From assembly GCA_003415625.1 (NCBI GenBank), contig PYIU01000003.1, forward strand, positions 2,108,001-2,172,000: a stretch of 64,000 bases of DNA, read 5' to 3'. The DNA is from Aquanectria penicillioides (taxonomy: Eukaryota; Ascomycota; Sordariomycetes; Hypocreales; Nectriaceae). Under the pieces are notes generated by a model. The model had not been told where the DNA came from. It saw only the letters and a list, made by a program, of their open reading frames with translations, and did no database searches. This document shows positions 1-10,559 of the stretch, one piece after another. The translations under genes were made by a program, and so were the position numbers. Numbering within the stretch: position 1 is the first letter of the stretch; the number at the start of each line of letters is the position of its first letter.

Positions 1-677
1 CTAATATAACCCTTAAAAAGAGATTTATTAATAAAATTACTATTACTATAATAACTACTATTATTATAGTAATAATAGCTACTTTAGCTAATTTAAGCTT
101 TTTTTTTTAATTAATATAATAGTTTTATATATTAATCCTTTTATATAGCCTTATATCTATAAATATTAAAACTAATAAATATATAATATATAGCTATATT
201 AAGTGTAAAATTACTATCTATATTAAAGATACCCTTAAGAATATTAAAAACTATACTTTAATAGAAACTATATAAATAGTAAATTAAGCCTATAGTAACT
301 TCTATATAGTTGCAATATATTATCTTTTTAATAAAGATATAGTTTTTACCTTTTTTACTTTAAAATAGGCTAAAGCCTTTTATAAAAAAGAATAAATAGC
401 TATTGCATTTAGGAATAATGCTTTTTTAGCTCTTTTAACTTTTGCTATTTTAATAAAAGGAATTTAAATTAAATCTATTTTTAATAATATAAATAAATTT
501 ATTAAAACTATTAATAATGCTAATACTTTAAGAGTTAGTAAAATAAAGCCTATTTAAGCCTAAAATAGTACTATAATAAAAATAAACTTAATTTTTTATA
601 TTTTATTAATTAAAAAAGCTAATAGCTTATATAATAATAGGCTACTTTTTAATATTAAACTCTATAATTATAAACTT
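1..677 (+). mobile_element. LINE-A left copy, 5' part (Tad-type non-LTR retrotransposon, RIP-degraded)
   Basis: This stretch is the ORF1 side of a LINE whose start lies before the window. It aligns along its whole length with 58858-59535 and, reverse-complemented, with ~36270-36845 plus 42628-42740. The sequence breaks off at 677, where the Helitron copy begins, and resumes at 10068. Joining the two sides restores the uninterrupted sequence seen near 59535. The inferred product is the gag-like ORF1 protein of a non-LTR retrotransposon; only its zinc knuckles further on (10095-10250) are recognisable. All frames are closed by TAA/TAG stops. Confidence 0.8.
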
Positions 678-678
678 T

Positions 679-746
679 GCTCTTTAAAGAACTTGTTTTA
701 AAAGAGACCTATGCTCTTTAAAGAACTTGTTCTAAAAGAGACCTAT
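679..746. repeat. Two tandem 34-bp units at the Helitron left end
   Basis: Units 679-712 and 713-746 are near identical; one T/C change is visible. Each begins with the 16-bp terminal inverted-repeat motif gctctttaaagaactt. Heli-F copy 2 has a single unit at 45337-45370. The duplicated terminus could be slippage or an aberrant rolling-circle start. Confidence 0.85.
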
Positions 747-895
747 TTGGCGCCGGCTCCAACTACCCTACTCACCCCCCCCTCCCCCTCCACTTTTGTG
801 CGTGTGTGTGTGCGTGCGTTATTGTAAGGCTGCGGTTGGTCGGTCGGTCGGTCGGTTGGGTGGTTATAGGCTAGAGTTGTGGGCTAAGGATAAAA
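745..895. other. GC-rich, CpG-containing island at the Helitron left end
   Basis: This ~150-bp block keeps CG, CA and TG dinucleotides (ggcgccggctcc, a C-rich tract, a GT/GC alternating tract, and a (cggt)n run near 837-857), while the flanking kilobases have almost none. The same island occurs at 45368-45520 in copy 2 with only scattered transitions. It holds no open reading frame of note. Its position next to the terminal repeat suggests a structural or promoter role for the element, which is inference. Confidence 0.8.
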
Positions 896-3800
896 AATTG
901 CATATAAGTTATATAAATATTATATAATAAAAAGCATAAATATTATATAATTTTTATATAACTTTATATAATTTAACTTTCTTTTTATTTATTTAGCTAA
1001 TTATTATAGGGTCTTAACTCTTAAGAAGATATTTAAAATTAGGTTATATAATAGGCCTTTTAAGGGGTTTATATATATATAATATTATATAATATAAATA
1101 GTAAACCTTTTACCTTTTAAAATAAATAATTTCTATTTTAATAAATAGTAAATATTAAGCTATTTTTAGTATTAAGCTAAAGGTTTTAATAAATAAATAT
1201 ATATAATAGCTTATTATAGTATTTTTATTTTACTTTTTTAATTATTATAAAAATTAATTATTTAATTTATATAAAGTAATTTAAATTATTTTATTTAATT
1301 GCCTCTTTTAATACTTTATGCTTATAGCTTTTTATAGTTTTAGCTTTTTACTTTATATTTTATATATATATTTAGCTTTAATAATTAAAAAAGAAAAAGA
1401 AAGAAAGATCCTTAAGTTCTATAAAGTATATAGTTTAAATAGTATAAAAAACTATAATTCTTTTATTATAAATTTTAAATAAATATAAAAGCTATTTTAT
1501 AATAATTATTTTTATATTTTTTATATTATCTATATTATTATTATTATTATTAATAGTAATAATAATAATAGTAATAATTATTTTATAGCTTAATTAGTCT
1601 ATTTATTACTTTAATATATAGGCTTAATTTACTATTTCTTTATTTAATTAATTAAGCTTAGCTTTAGTCTTTATTATATTTTATAAAATTATATTATTAA
1701 TTATATCTCTTTCTTTTACCTTTATTAGCAGTATAATATTATCTAGCAATTAGCATTATAATAGCTATATATATAAGTTATAGGAATTATATTTTAACTA
1801 TACTATAGTATTAATTTCTTTTTCTTTACTATTATCCTTATTTAAAACTATATAGCTACTATAAAGCTTAAGACTAGCCTTAATTAGCATTTAATCTTAT
1901 ACCTTATAGTTAATATAAATAAAGGCAGTAATATAAAGTAAACCCCTTTATAATACCTTATGCTTTTGCTATAGCTGCTTTTTTACTATTAAATTAATCT
2001 TTTTACTTAATAGTATTAGCATTAATATACTTTTAGGCAAATCTATAAAATTATAGCCTTTTATTAAATCTATTAATAGTATAATAGCTACTAAAAGACT
2101 AAAATAAATAATAATATTATTTAATATCTATTAGCTATAATGCTTTAAATTAATTATAATATAAATAGCTATATAGCTTATATTATTAATTACCTTAAGG
2201 CTTTAGTGCTTATTCTTTATTATTACTATTAATATATTAAAGATATATATAAATATAGCTAATATAAAGATCTTATTATTATTATTTAAACTTAAGATTA
2301 TAATTGCTTTTATTTATATAAAATAATTATAGCTACTTTTTATTTAAATATACTTAAATAAAAAGATATATAGTAGCTTTTATATATACTTTTAAAAAGC
2401 TAAGGCTGCCTTTATATTAAGGTTTTAATAGTTTTAGTTTAGTAATATAACTATAGAAATATTTATTTTCTATAGGATTTTATACTTTAATTAAAAGCAA
2501 TAGCTATTAAATATATTAATATTAATGCAATTTTAAGTCTTTATATAAATATAATATAATAAAGTAAATAGCTTAAGGTTTTTAATAGTATAGATTTACT
2601 CTTTAAGTATTACTATTATTATAAACTTTTTCTATAGTATATATACTTTATTATAGTTTTATTTATATAGGTTTTTATTTTAGTCTTATAGAAATTTATT
2701 ATTATTTAATAGAAATATTTTATTTATAATTAGCCTAAATTAATAGAAATTGCTATAAAATAAAATAATAGAGATACCTTTAAAGCTTTTATTAAAGCAC
2801 TTAATTAAATAATAAAGCTTATTATTAATCTTTAATAATATATTAGCCTTAAGTATATTAATTTTATTAATAATAAGCATTTATTTATTCTTTTATAATG
2901 CCTATATAGATCTATTTATTACTTACTATTAGCTAATTAACCTTTTGCTTATTGCACTATAGTTTTATTGCAATAATAATAAAAACTTATTAATAGTAAG
3001 GCTATAAGCTAAATAAATAGTAATGCTATTAATGCTTATTACTATTATACTTAATATAGCAATTATTAATAGCTAATATAATATACTTTATTTAGCAAAA
3101 AGCTTTATTATTGCCTTAATTATTTAAAACTTATTTATATTGCCTTTATTGCTAAAGAATTAATATAGTTATTAAAGGCATTTATTTCTTTTAATATTAA
3201 AATTGCTAATAATATTGCTATTACTTTTTATAAACTAAATATATTAATAGATTAATAAAAAGGCAATAGTTTATTGCTTATTAAATATAAACTATAAAGC
3301 AATATCTATTTTAAAGGTTATAACTATAAATATAAATGCCTATTTAATTATAACTATAAGACTATATAATAATAATAATATTGCTTTTTTTATTGCTTTT
3401 ATTACTATTTTAATGCCTTTTTCTTTTCTTTTTTCTTTTTTATTTATTTTTTATATGCCTTAAATTTAATACTTTATTGCTTTTAATAGCCTTAATTATT
3501 AAGCCTTAATAGCTATAATTTTGCTTAAATTAAGCACTTAAGTTTAGCTACTATTAGTATTACTATTTTTTATAAATATTAAATCTTCCCCCCTTCTTTT
3601 CCTTACTGCCTAATGCCCTTTTTTAAATCTTTACTTTCCTTTTCCCTTTCTATTATGCCTTAAAGCCTAATAAAATTATAAAGTATTAAAGCTAGCTCCT
3701 TTAATTCTATTATAATTTAATTACTACTAGCTGCTATTTAAATAATATTAATAAAATATATAATTTAGCTAAAATTATTATTTTAAAATCTATTAATATT

Positions 3801-5541
3801 ATTATTACTATTACTATTATCTTTATTATAGTAGTTTTTATTTTCTTTATATAATTTATTGCTATTTATAGCTATTTTAATATCCTTTAATATAAATGCC
3901 TATTGCTATATATTCTTTTAAATGTTTTAGGCTAATTGCTTTAATAATTAAATATTATTTATATAAAAAAAGATTTATTTTAATATATTTTATTTTTATT
4001 TATTTTAAGTAATAATTATATTTATATTGCCTAATAATAACTTAAATATAAAGCAATATTATAGCATAAAGAGGCTAAAGTACTAAACTATTGCTTTAAG
4101 AAATTCCTTAAATATTAATATTAATTAATTAATTAATTAAGCTTTAAAAATAAAGGTATTATATAATAACTCTTTTTTTATAGTATATTAAGTATAGTAA
4201 AATATATTTTAGCTTACTTTTAGTAGTATTGCCCTTTATTTTATTTCTTTTTATTAATAAAGTTTAAGCTAAAATAGCCCTTAATAAATATAACTAAATG
4301 CATTTTATATTAATATAAGAACTATACCTATTTATTTAAAAAGGGGCATTTAGGCTTAAAAGAAATGCTAAAGTCTTTAGTATTATAGTATAACTTTTTA
4401 TACTAAATATAAATAAAGGTAGTATAATTATATAAGTAAATATCTTAAAAGACCTCTTTATAGTATAAATATATATTTAAAGCTATAATTCTTTTATTTT
4501 ATTTTTTAATATAAATATTAAAGCTAAATTAATTATTGCTATTTTTAAGCTAGCTAATCTCCTAAAGATATAGCTACCTTTTTAATATAAGCTAATATAG
4601 CTTATTAATATTAAGATATATTTAATAATAATTATATAAAAGCTTTATTAAATATTTTAAAAGATAAATAATTACTTTAACCTTTAATAGTGCTTAATCT
4701 ATAAAAATGCAATTAACTATCTTTATAAGAAATTAATAAGTTTTATTTTTTTTATACTATTAATATTAATATAAGTATTATTATTACTATTTTATTGCTT
4801 AATAGATCTATTGCCCTTTTAATTATTAATATTATTTATATAAGTATTAATATAAGTATAAGTATTATTGCTATTATTATTAATACTATTTACTAAGATA
4901 TAAAAAGGTATAGATATAAATATAAATATAGATATAGCCCTAACTGCTTATATTTTAATCCCTTCTTTTAGTATAAAAAGGTGCTTTATAGCTATAACTA
5001 TTTGCTTTTAGATTAAATTCTTTACTTTTATTATATAGTTAGTTAAATAATAGATTAAAGATAAGCTATAAAATTGTATTATAATAAATATTAAGTTATA
5101 GTTATACTGCAATCTTATAGCTATTAATTTATTTTAGCGATTTATAAATATATAGGATTGCTTAATAGAGAGGACTCTCTTTTTATTAAACTCTATCCTT
5201 TCTATTAATTATTTAAGGAATTTAAACTAGTATATATTTTACTATTGCTACTATTAATTTAGGTTTCTATCTTAAAGTGTATATTTAGTATATATAGCTT
5301 TATGCTTATAAATTTAAGATAATTTTATATAGAAGTTTACTTTTTTATTAAATATTGCTAATAGCTCTATTGTATTATTAATTAAAGCTAATATATTAAA
5401 TATAGCTATTTTTTATTTTATAGCAATTTAAAATAATAGCTTATTAAGGTTTTGCATTTCTATAGTATATAAAATGCTTTATATTAATAAACTTAATATA
5501 TATAAAAGGAAATTATAATAGCCTTCTCTTTTTATTAATAC

Positions 5542-5553
5542 TTATTTACTTAC

Positions 5554-5584
<31 letters not shown>

Positions 5585-5587
5585 TTT
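5542..5587. repeat. (TTTA/TTAT)n tetranucleotide run
   Basis: A short tandem run of TTTA-type units inside the Helitron. The matching site in copy 2 (50125-50213) is about twice as long, so the array has changed length since the copies separated. Confidence 0.85.
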
Positions 5588-7741
5588 TATTTAATACTTT
5601 TTATTATTTATATATATATACTATATGCAATTATATAGAAATAAAACCTTATTTACTTACTTTATAAAAAATGCTATTTAAATATTAAATAATATCTTTT
5701 TAATATACCTTATTGCTTTTTAAAAGATTATTTCTATTTATACTAAAGAGCAAGCTAAAGTTTATACTTTTATATAGCTAAATTAAATTATATATATAAA
5801 GCAAGCTATATTAATTGGTTTTAATAATAGTAAAATAGTAATTTACTTAATTAAAAACTAACTTTTTGCTAATTTTAATATAATACTTTAAGAATAAAAA
5901 TAACTTATAATAAAAGTAAATAGCTAAATTTATTACGTTTAATATTAATAAGTACTTTCTTTTTTTACTATTATTAAAATTAAATAAAAATAGCTTAATA
6001 ATATTTTTATTATACTATTAATATTCTATAAGCTATAGCTTAATAAGATTTATAATATTATTTAAATTAATAGTAAATTAAATTATTAAAAGACTATACT
6101 TAATAATTAATAATTTAATCTTTTATTATATACTTAATTAAGATTTATAAAATATAGATTGCTAAAAACTATAGGTTAAAATAGACTAAATTAGCTCTTT
6201 TATATATTTATTCTTTATTATTCTATACTTCTTAAGATTAACTTTAGCTATTTTTATTCTTTTAGCTATTATTTTTTGCAATAGCTATTTAACCTTTTAA
6301 AAGAAGCCCTTTTCTATATTTATTATATTTACTCTTTAATTTTATAATTATACTATTATATTAAAAACTAAAAAAGAAAATATTTAATAGCATATAGTGT
6401 AATTACTATATTAATAAAGAACTATTTTTACTTATATCTTTAATATTAAGTCTTAAGATATAAAAGTAGCTTTTATATTGCTATTTTAATTATTATTACT
6501 ATTATTGCTATTATTATTGCTATTATTATTATTTTTATAAATTAAGCTTAAGCTAAAATATTTATTAATTAAAACTATTTAATACTCTATTTTTATATTC
6601 TTAAATTATATAGTTAAAATAATTAAATACATTATTAATTTTAAATAGATAATTGCTATTAGATCCCTTTTATATTTACTATATATAATAGTTTTAAATA
6701 GACTTAAAGAGATTTTATATACTTTAAGCTAATTTATTAAATCTATTGCCTTTTATATTAATAAAAGAATTAAAATCTATAATAACTTTAGTAAATAGGT
6801 ATTATATATTTCTCTCTCTCTTTATATATATATCTTTCTTTCTTTTATTATACTTTAAGACTATATTAAACCTATTGCTAATACCTATTATTGCATTTTT
6901 ATATACTATAAATGCATAAATATACTAATACTACTATATATATCTATATATATTTGCTTATATTTATATATATATATATAGATTTACTTAAATATTTTTA
7001 TTAAAATAATAAAGAAATACTAATTATAATAATCTATATACACTTTATATTCTTTATTATAATTAAATCTATAGGCAACTTTATGCAATATTCTATATAT
7101 TTACTTTTTTAATAATTGCTAATATATATTCTATAATCCTAAAAACAAATAATTAATATTAAATATACTTTAAAATATAATAATTACTTTAGCTAAGCTT
7201 TTTATTTTTCTATTAACCTTTAATTATATCTATAGAAATATACCTTTATTATTAATATTATACTTTTATTAATATAAATATATTAAGAACCTTTTATTAA
7301 TTTAAACTTAATCTATATTTAAGCAATAATACTTTATTATAATTATATTATTACTATTCTATTTAAAACCTTTACTTTATACTTAAATATATAATAAAGG
7401 TAAAAATAGTTATTATTTTAATGCTAATTAAAAATATAGATTAATAACTATTATAACTCTATATAATAAAATCTTATAAATAAAAAGATAGATAGATTTA
7501 TTTCTTTTAGCTTATAATATCTATTTAATTCTTTATTTATCTATTTTCTTTTATACTTACTATTCTATTTATAAATTATAATTTAGTTTTAATCTATTTT
7601 TTATTAAAGAAATCTATTAATATATTTATCTATATATACTATTTAAAACCTTAATATTTATATATATTTACATTTATATATATACTTTTATATACTTATA
7701 TCTATATATATATATAATATTATTATAACTATTTTTTATAT

Positions 7742-7870
7742 AACTCCTTTAATTAACTTTTTAACTATTATTTTAACTATTGCCTAAACTATTTCTTTAG
7801 CCCTTACTTTAACCCTTACCTTAACTTTTACCTTAATCTTTATTTTAACTAACCTTTTAACTATCCCTAA
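7742..7870. repeat. Degenerate ~12-bp tandem repeat (TTAAC/TTTAC-rich) in Heli-F
   Basis: Runs of units like 'cctttactttaa' recur here and at 54840-54965, and inverted at 43360-43500. Read on the minus (coding) strand they give alternating Val/Lys/Ile-type codons, so this may be a low-complexity charged segment of the Helitron protein rather than a structural DNA repeat. Confidence 0.6.
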
Positions 7871-9439
7871 AAAACCCCTTTCTCTTTTTATCTTTTTAAG
7901 AATCTTTTAAATATTTAAATATAAATAAAATTATAATTATTAAGATCTATAAGCCTTAAATATTGCAAAAAGAATATAAAAATAATCTATTTTTAGTATT
8001 ATATTTAATATATATTAAAAAATTAATTAAACTTCTTTAAAACTAATAATATATAAATAATATAAACTATAATACTATTAGCTAAATATATATCCTTTAA
8101 TTAATATAGTTTATATAAAAATATATATAACTTCTTTAAGATAAAAAAGATAAACTATTAATATTTATATTTAGTATTAACCTTTTAATATTTAATAGAA
8201 TTTCTTACTTAAATAAATAGAAATATTTTTAGTATTTAATAAATAGTATTTTATATCTTTTTGCATTTATATAAAAAGTTAAATAATTAAATACTCTATT
8301 AAAAGAATTAAACTTTTAGTTAAAAGATAAATATAAAATCTTAAATTTTACTATATTAATATTATTAATTTATAATTATAAATACTATTAGTAAATAATA
8401 TCTTTTTAATTTAAAACTTAAAACTATAAAAAACTAATATATTATATAAATAGCATTAAATTATATTTATTAAAATTAAATAAGCTATTTTCTTTTAGAA
8501 ACTCTATTATTAGCTTTATTAATATTATTATTAATTTAATAATTATACTTTTTAAAAAGTTCTTTCTTTAAGGCTTTTTAAATAAAGAACTTTAATATTA
8601 TAGTTTTATTAACCTCTTTAACTATATAATGCCTACTAAAGCATTAAAACTACTATATAAAGGCGCCTATATCTTTTAAGTCTTTATCTTTATTTTTATA
8701 GATATTAGCGCTTATTTTATATACTATTTTTAAATGCTTTAAAGCCTAACTTTACTATTTAAATTAAATATAGGCTTTTATTATATTAACTTAATTATAG
8801 GGCTTTTAGATTACTCTTTAATTAAGAAACTGCCCTTACTTTTAAAAGACCTTATCTTAATTATAGTCTTAAATAGCTAAATATAGTTATTAACTATAAT
8901 AGTCTATTTAACTTTATAATAATAGTATGCATTATTAATAAAAAGGAGACCTTTTATCTTTATAAAAGCTACTATAGATTATATAAAGTACTTTACTACT
9001 CTTTATACTATTAATATATTAATAACCCCTAAATATAATATAGTAATATTGCTATTATTAATATTAATATTAAAACTATTTATATTTTTAATAAAATAAA
9101 AATATATCCTTTAAATCTTAATATTAATAAGTTTAATTAAGTAAAAAATAATCTATTATATCTATATAAATTATATTACTATAATGCCTTTATAATATTT
9201 AGTTTTTATTAATAGGATTAGCCTAAAGCTTAAAGAAATATTTACTATATAAAAATAATAATAAATAATATAAATAATATAGATAATATAAAATGCATTA
9301 AATAGTATTAATGCATTTAACTTTATTAATATATTAAATAATATTAATTATAATAATCCCTTTAGTAAAAAAGAATATTTAAATATACTTTATATTTAAG
9401 CCTTTATTAAATAACTATAATTTTAGCTTATTATTAATA

Positions 9440-9715
9440 ATGCTTAATTTACTTTAATTAATAATTTATTTACTATTAATAAGATTTAATCTACTTTTAT
9501 AAAAGTTTAATTTATTTTTACTAAAAGTTAATCTATTTCTATTAAAAGCTAGTTTACTATAAGCTAAAGTTAATTTACTATTAATAGAAGTTAATTTACT
9601 TTTAATATAAATAAACTTATTTTTATTAAAACTTAATTAACTATTAATTAAGATTAGTTTAGTGCTAGTAAAAGCTAGTCTATAATAAATAAAACCTAAT
9701 TTACTATAGATTAAG
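9440..9715. repeat. Degenerate minisatellite, ~20-25-bp units (agttaatttactattaa-like)
   Basis: About ten imperfect units built on 'aagttaatttact(a/t)ttaat' lie just inside the hairpin end of the Helitron. The same array is present at 56530-56800 in copy 2 and, inverted and split by a DNA transposon, at 19870-20016 and 22758-22890. Units alternate in spacing and sequence, so it is not a simple microsatellite. Confidence 0.7.
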
Positions 9716-9993
9716 AAAATATAATTAAAATATTTAATTATAATAAAAAATAATATAAAGATAAAGGAGAATCTAATAATAAAGATATTTAAGGCATTTA
9801 ATATAAAGATCTAAAAATATCTATTTAAAATACCCTAGTTTTACTACTAAAAACAGCAAATACTACTTAAGGTAAAAGAGAGAAAAAAAAAGGTTCTTAT
9901 TAAATTATTTATCTATTTACTGTATTTCTTTTCTTTATAATAGTATAGGATAGTAAAGCTTTTATATATATTATTATTTTACTTATTTTAATT

Positions 9994-10067
9994 AAGTTCT
10001 TTAAAGAGCCTTTATAATGCATAATAAGAAGGCAGCTTGCTATAAGCAATTTATATATCTCCTTCTA
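9994..10067. other. Helitron right end: inverse of the left-end motif plus terminal hairpin
   Basis: The 16 bp at 9994-10009 are the exact inverse complement of 679-694. A short hairpin (gcttgc/..aagc) lies at 10034-10046, about 20 bp from the end. The element stops at ...ccttcta (10067) and LINE-A resumes with ttt. Copy 2 keeps a perfect stem (gcttgctgcaagc, 57130-57142) and the same ending at 57162; the inverted copy ends at 19511. Confidence 0.78.
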
Positions 10068-10077
10068 TTTAATAAAG

Positions 10078-10260
10078 AATTAAAATCTATTTAATGCTTT
10101 TAATACTATAAGTATAGCTATATTGCAAGAAACTATTAATTTATTTTAATTTATAGCTAATATAATAGCTTAATATATAATAATTGCTTTATTAAAAAAG
10201 AAAAAATGCCTTATTGCTATACTTTATATTATAAAGACTATTTAGCCTAAAGCTATATTT
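10078..10260 (+). pseudogene. LINE-A ORF1 C-terminus with CCHC zinc-knuckle traces
   Basis: Reading from the TGC at 10095, the frame gives C-F-stop-Y-Y-K-Y-S-Y-I-A-R-N-Y. This fits a CX2CX4HX4C knuckle in which Cys (TGC/TGT) has become Tyr (TAC/TAT), His (CAT) has become Tyr and Gly has become Ser, all G-to-A or C-to-T changes. A second Cys/His-spaced group follows, ending in ...NNC, and a third starts at MPYCYTLYYKD. Zinc knuckles of this type end the gag-like ORF1 proteins of non-LTR retrotransposons and bind the element RNA. Copies lie at 59560-59720 (+) and ~36075-36265 (-). It is dead: many stops. Confidence 0.72.
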
Positions 10261-10559
10261 ATTTTATAGTAAAAAAGTATTAAATCTATATAAAAGAAGA
10301 ATACTATAAATAATTAATAAAATATAAAAAATGCACTTTAATATAATAAAATATCTTTTATATATAATAAAATAGCTTTTTTAGAAACTCTTTTTTTATA
10401 GCTTTTCTCTTTACTAAAAGAGTTAATTAACCTTTAGACTTTATAAATAAATAATACTATATTTTATTTAATGCTTTTTCTTTTTTTAGTGCTTATACTT
10501 TATTGCTATTATTTATTAAATTAATCTCTTTATTTATATTTAATTAATATAGATTTTAT

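Larger units (their letters stand above)
1300..9000 (-). pseudogene. Rep-helicase (RepHel) remnant of Heli-F copy 1
   Basis: This is the degraded minus-strand reading frame of a Helitron transposase, an HUH-type Rep nuclease joined to a PIF1-like helicase that would nick and unwind DNA for rolling-circle transposition. It is best read in the less mutated copy 2 and transferred here by alignment. The helicase C-terminal segment (a YKVQS-type motif) lies at about 1885-1950. The Rep segment (an YLIxYIIK-type motif) lies at about 5040-5120. An N-terminal part of unknown fold spans about 7900-8900. Every frame is interrupted many times by TAA/TAG. The termini of the original ORF cannot be placed. 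I did not confirm the Rep HUH residues or the helicase Walker A motif. Neighbouring sequence is all Helitron. Confidence 0.6.
678..10067. mobile_element. Heli-F copy 1: ~9.4-kb Helitron (Helitron2/Helentron-like), RIP-degraded
   Basis: A complete rolling-circle transposon sits inside LINE-A. Joining its two flanks (ending at 677, resuming at 10068) rebuilds the intact LINE sequence near 59535 with no target duplication; the insertion point lies between two T residues. The left end carries a 16-bp motif (679-694, repeated at 713-728) whose exact inverse lies at 9994-10009, about 58 bp inside the right end. A short hairpin at 10034-10046 follows. Asymmetric terminal inverted repeats, a terminal hairpin and TT insertion without duplication are described for the Helitron2/Helentron group. 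The body matches 45336-57162 except for the 2.45-kb module present only there. Coding traces (Rep and helicase) are on the minus strand. It is more heavily RIP-mutated than copy 2. Confidence 0.78.

Noticed and set aside
7780..7870. Telomere-like CCCTTAC/CCTTAAC runs
   Set aside because: Units are irregular, lie inside the Helitron coding region, and recur at the same internal place in the other copies, so this is not a telomere or telomeric scar.
679..10009. Classical TIR transposon explanation for the 9.4-kb element
   Set aside because: The inverse motif is not at the right terminus but about 58 bp inside, with a hairpin beyond it, and no target duplication is found at either full copy.
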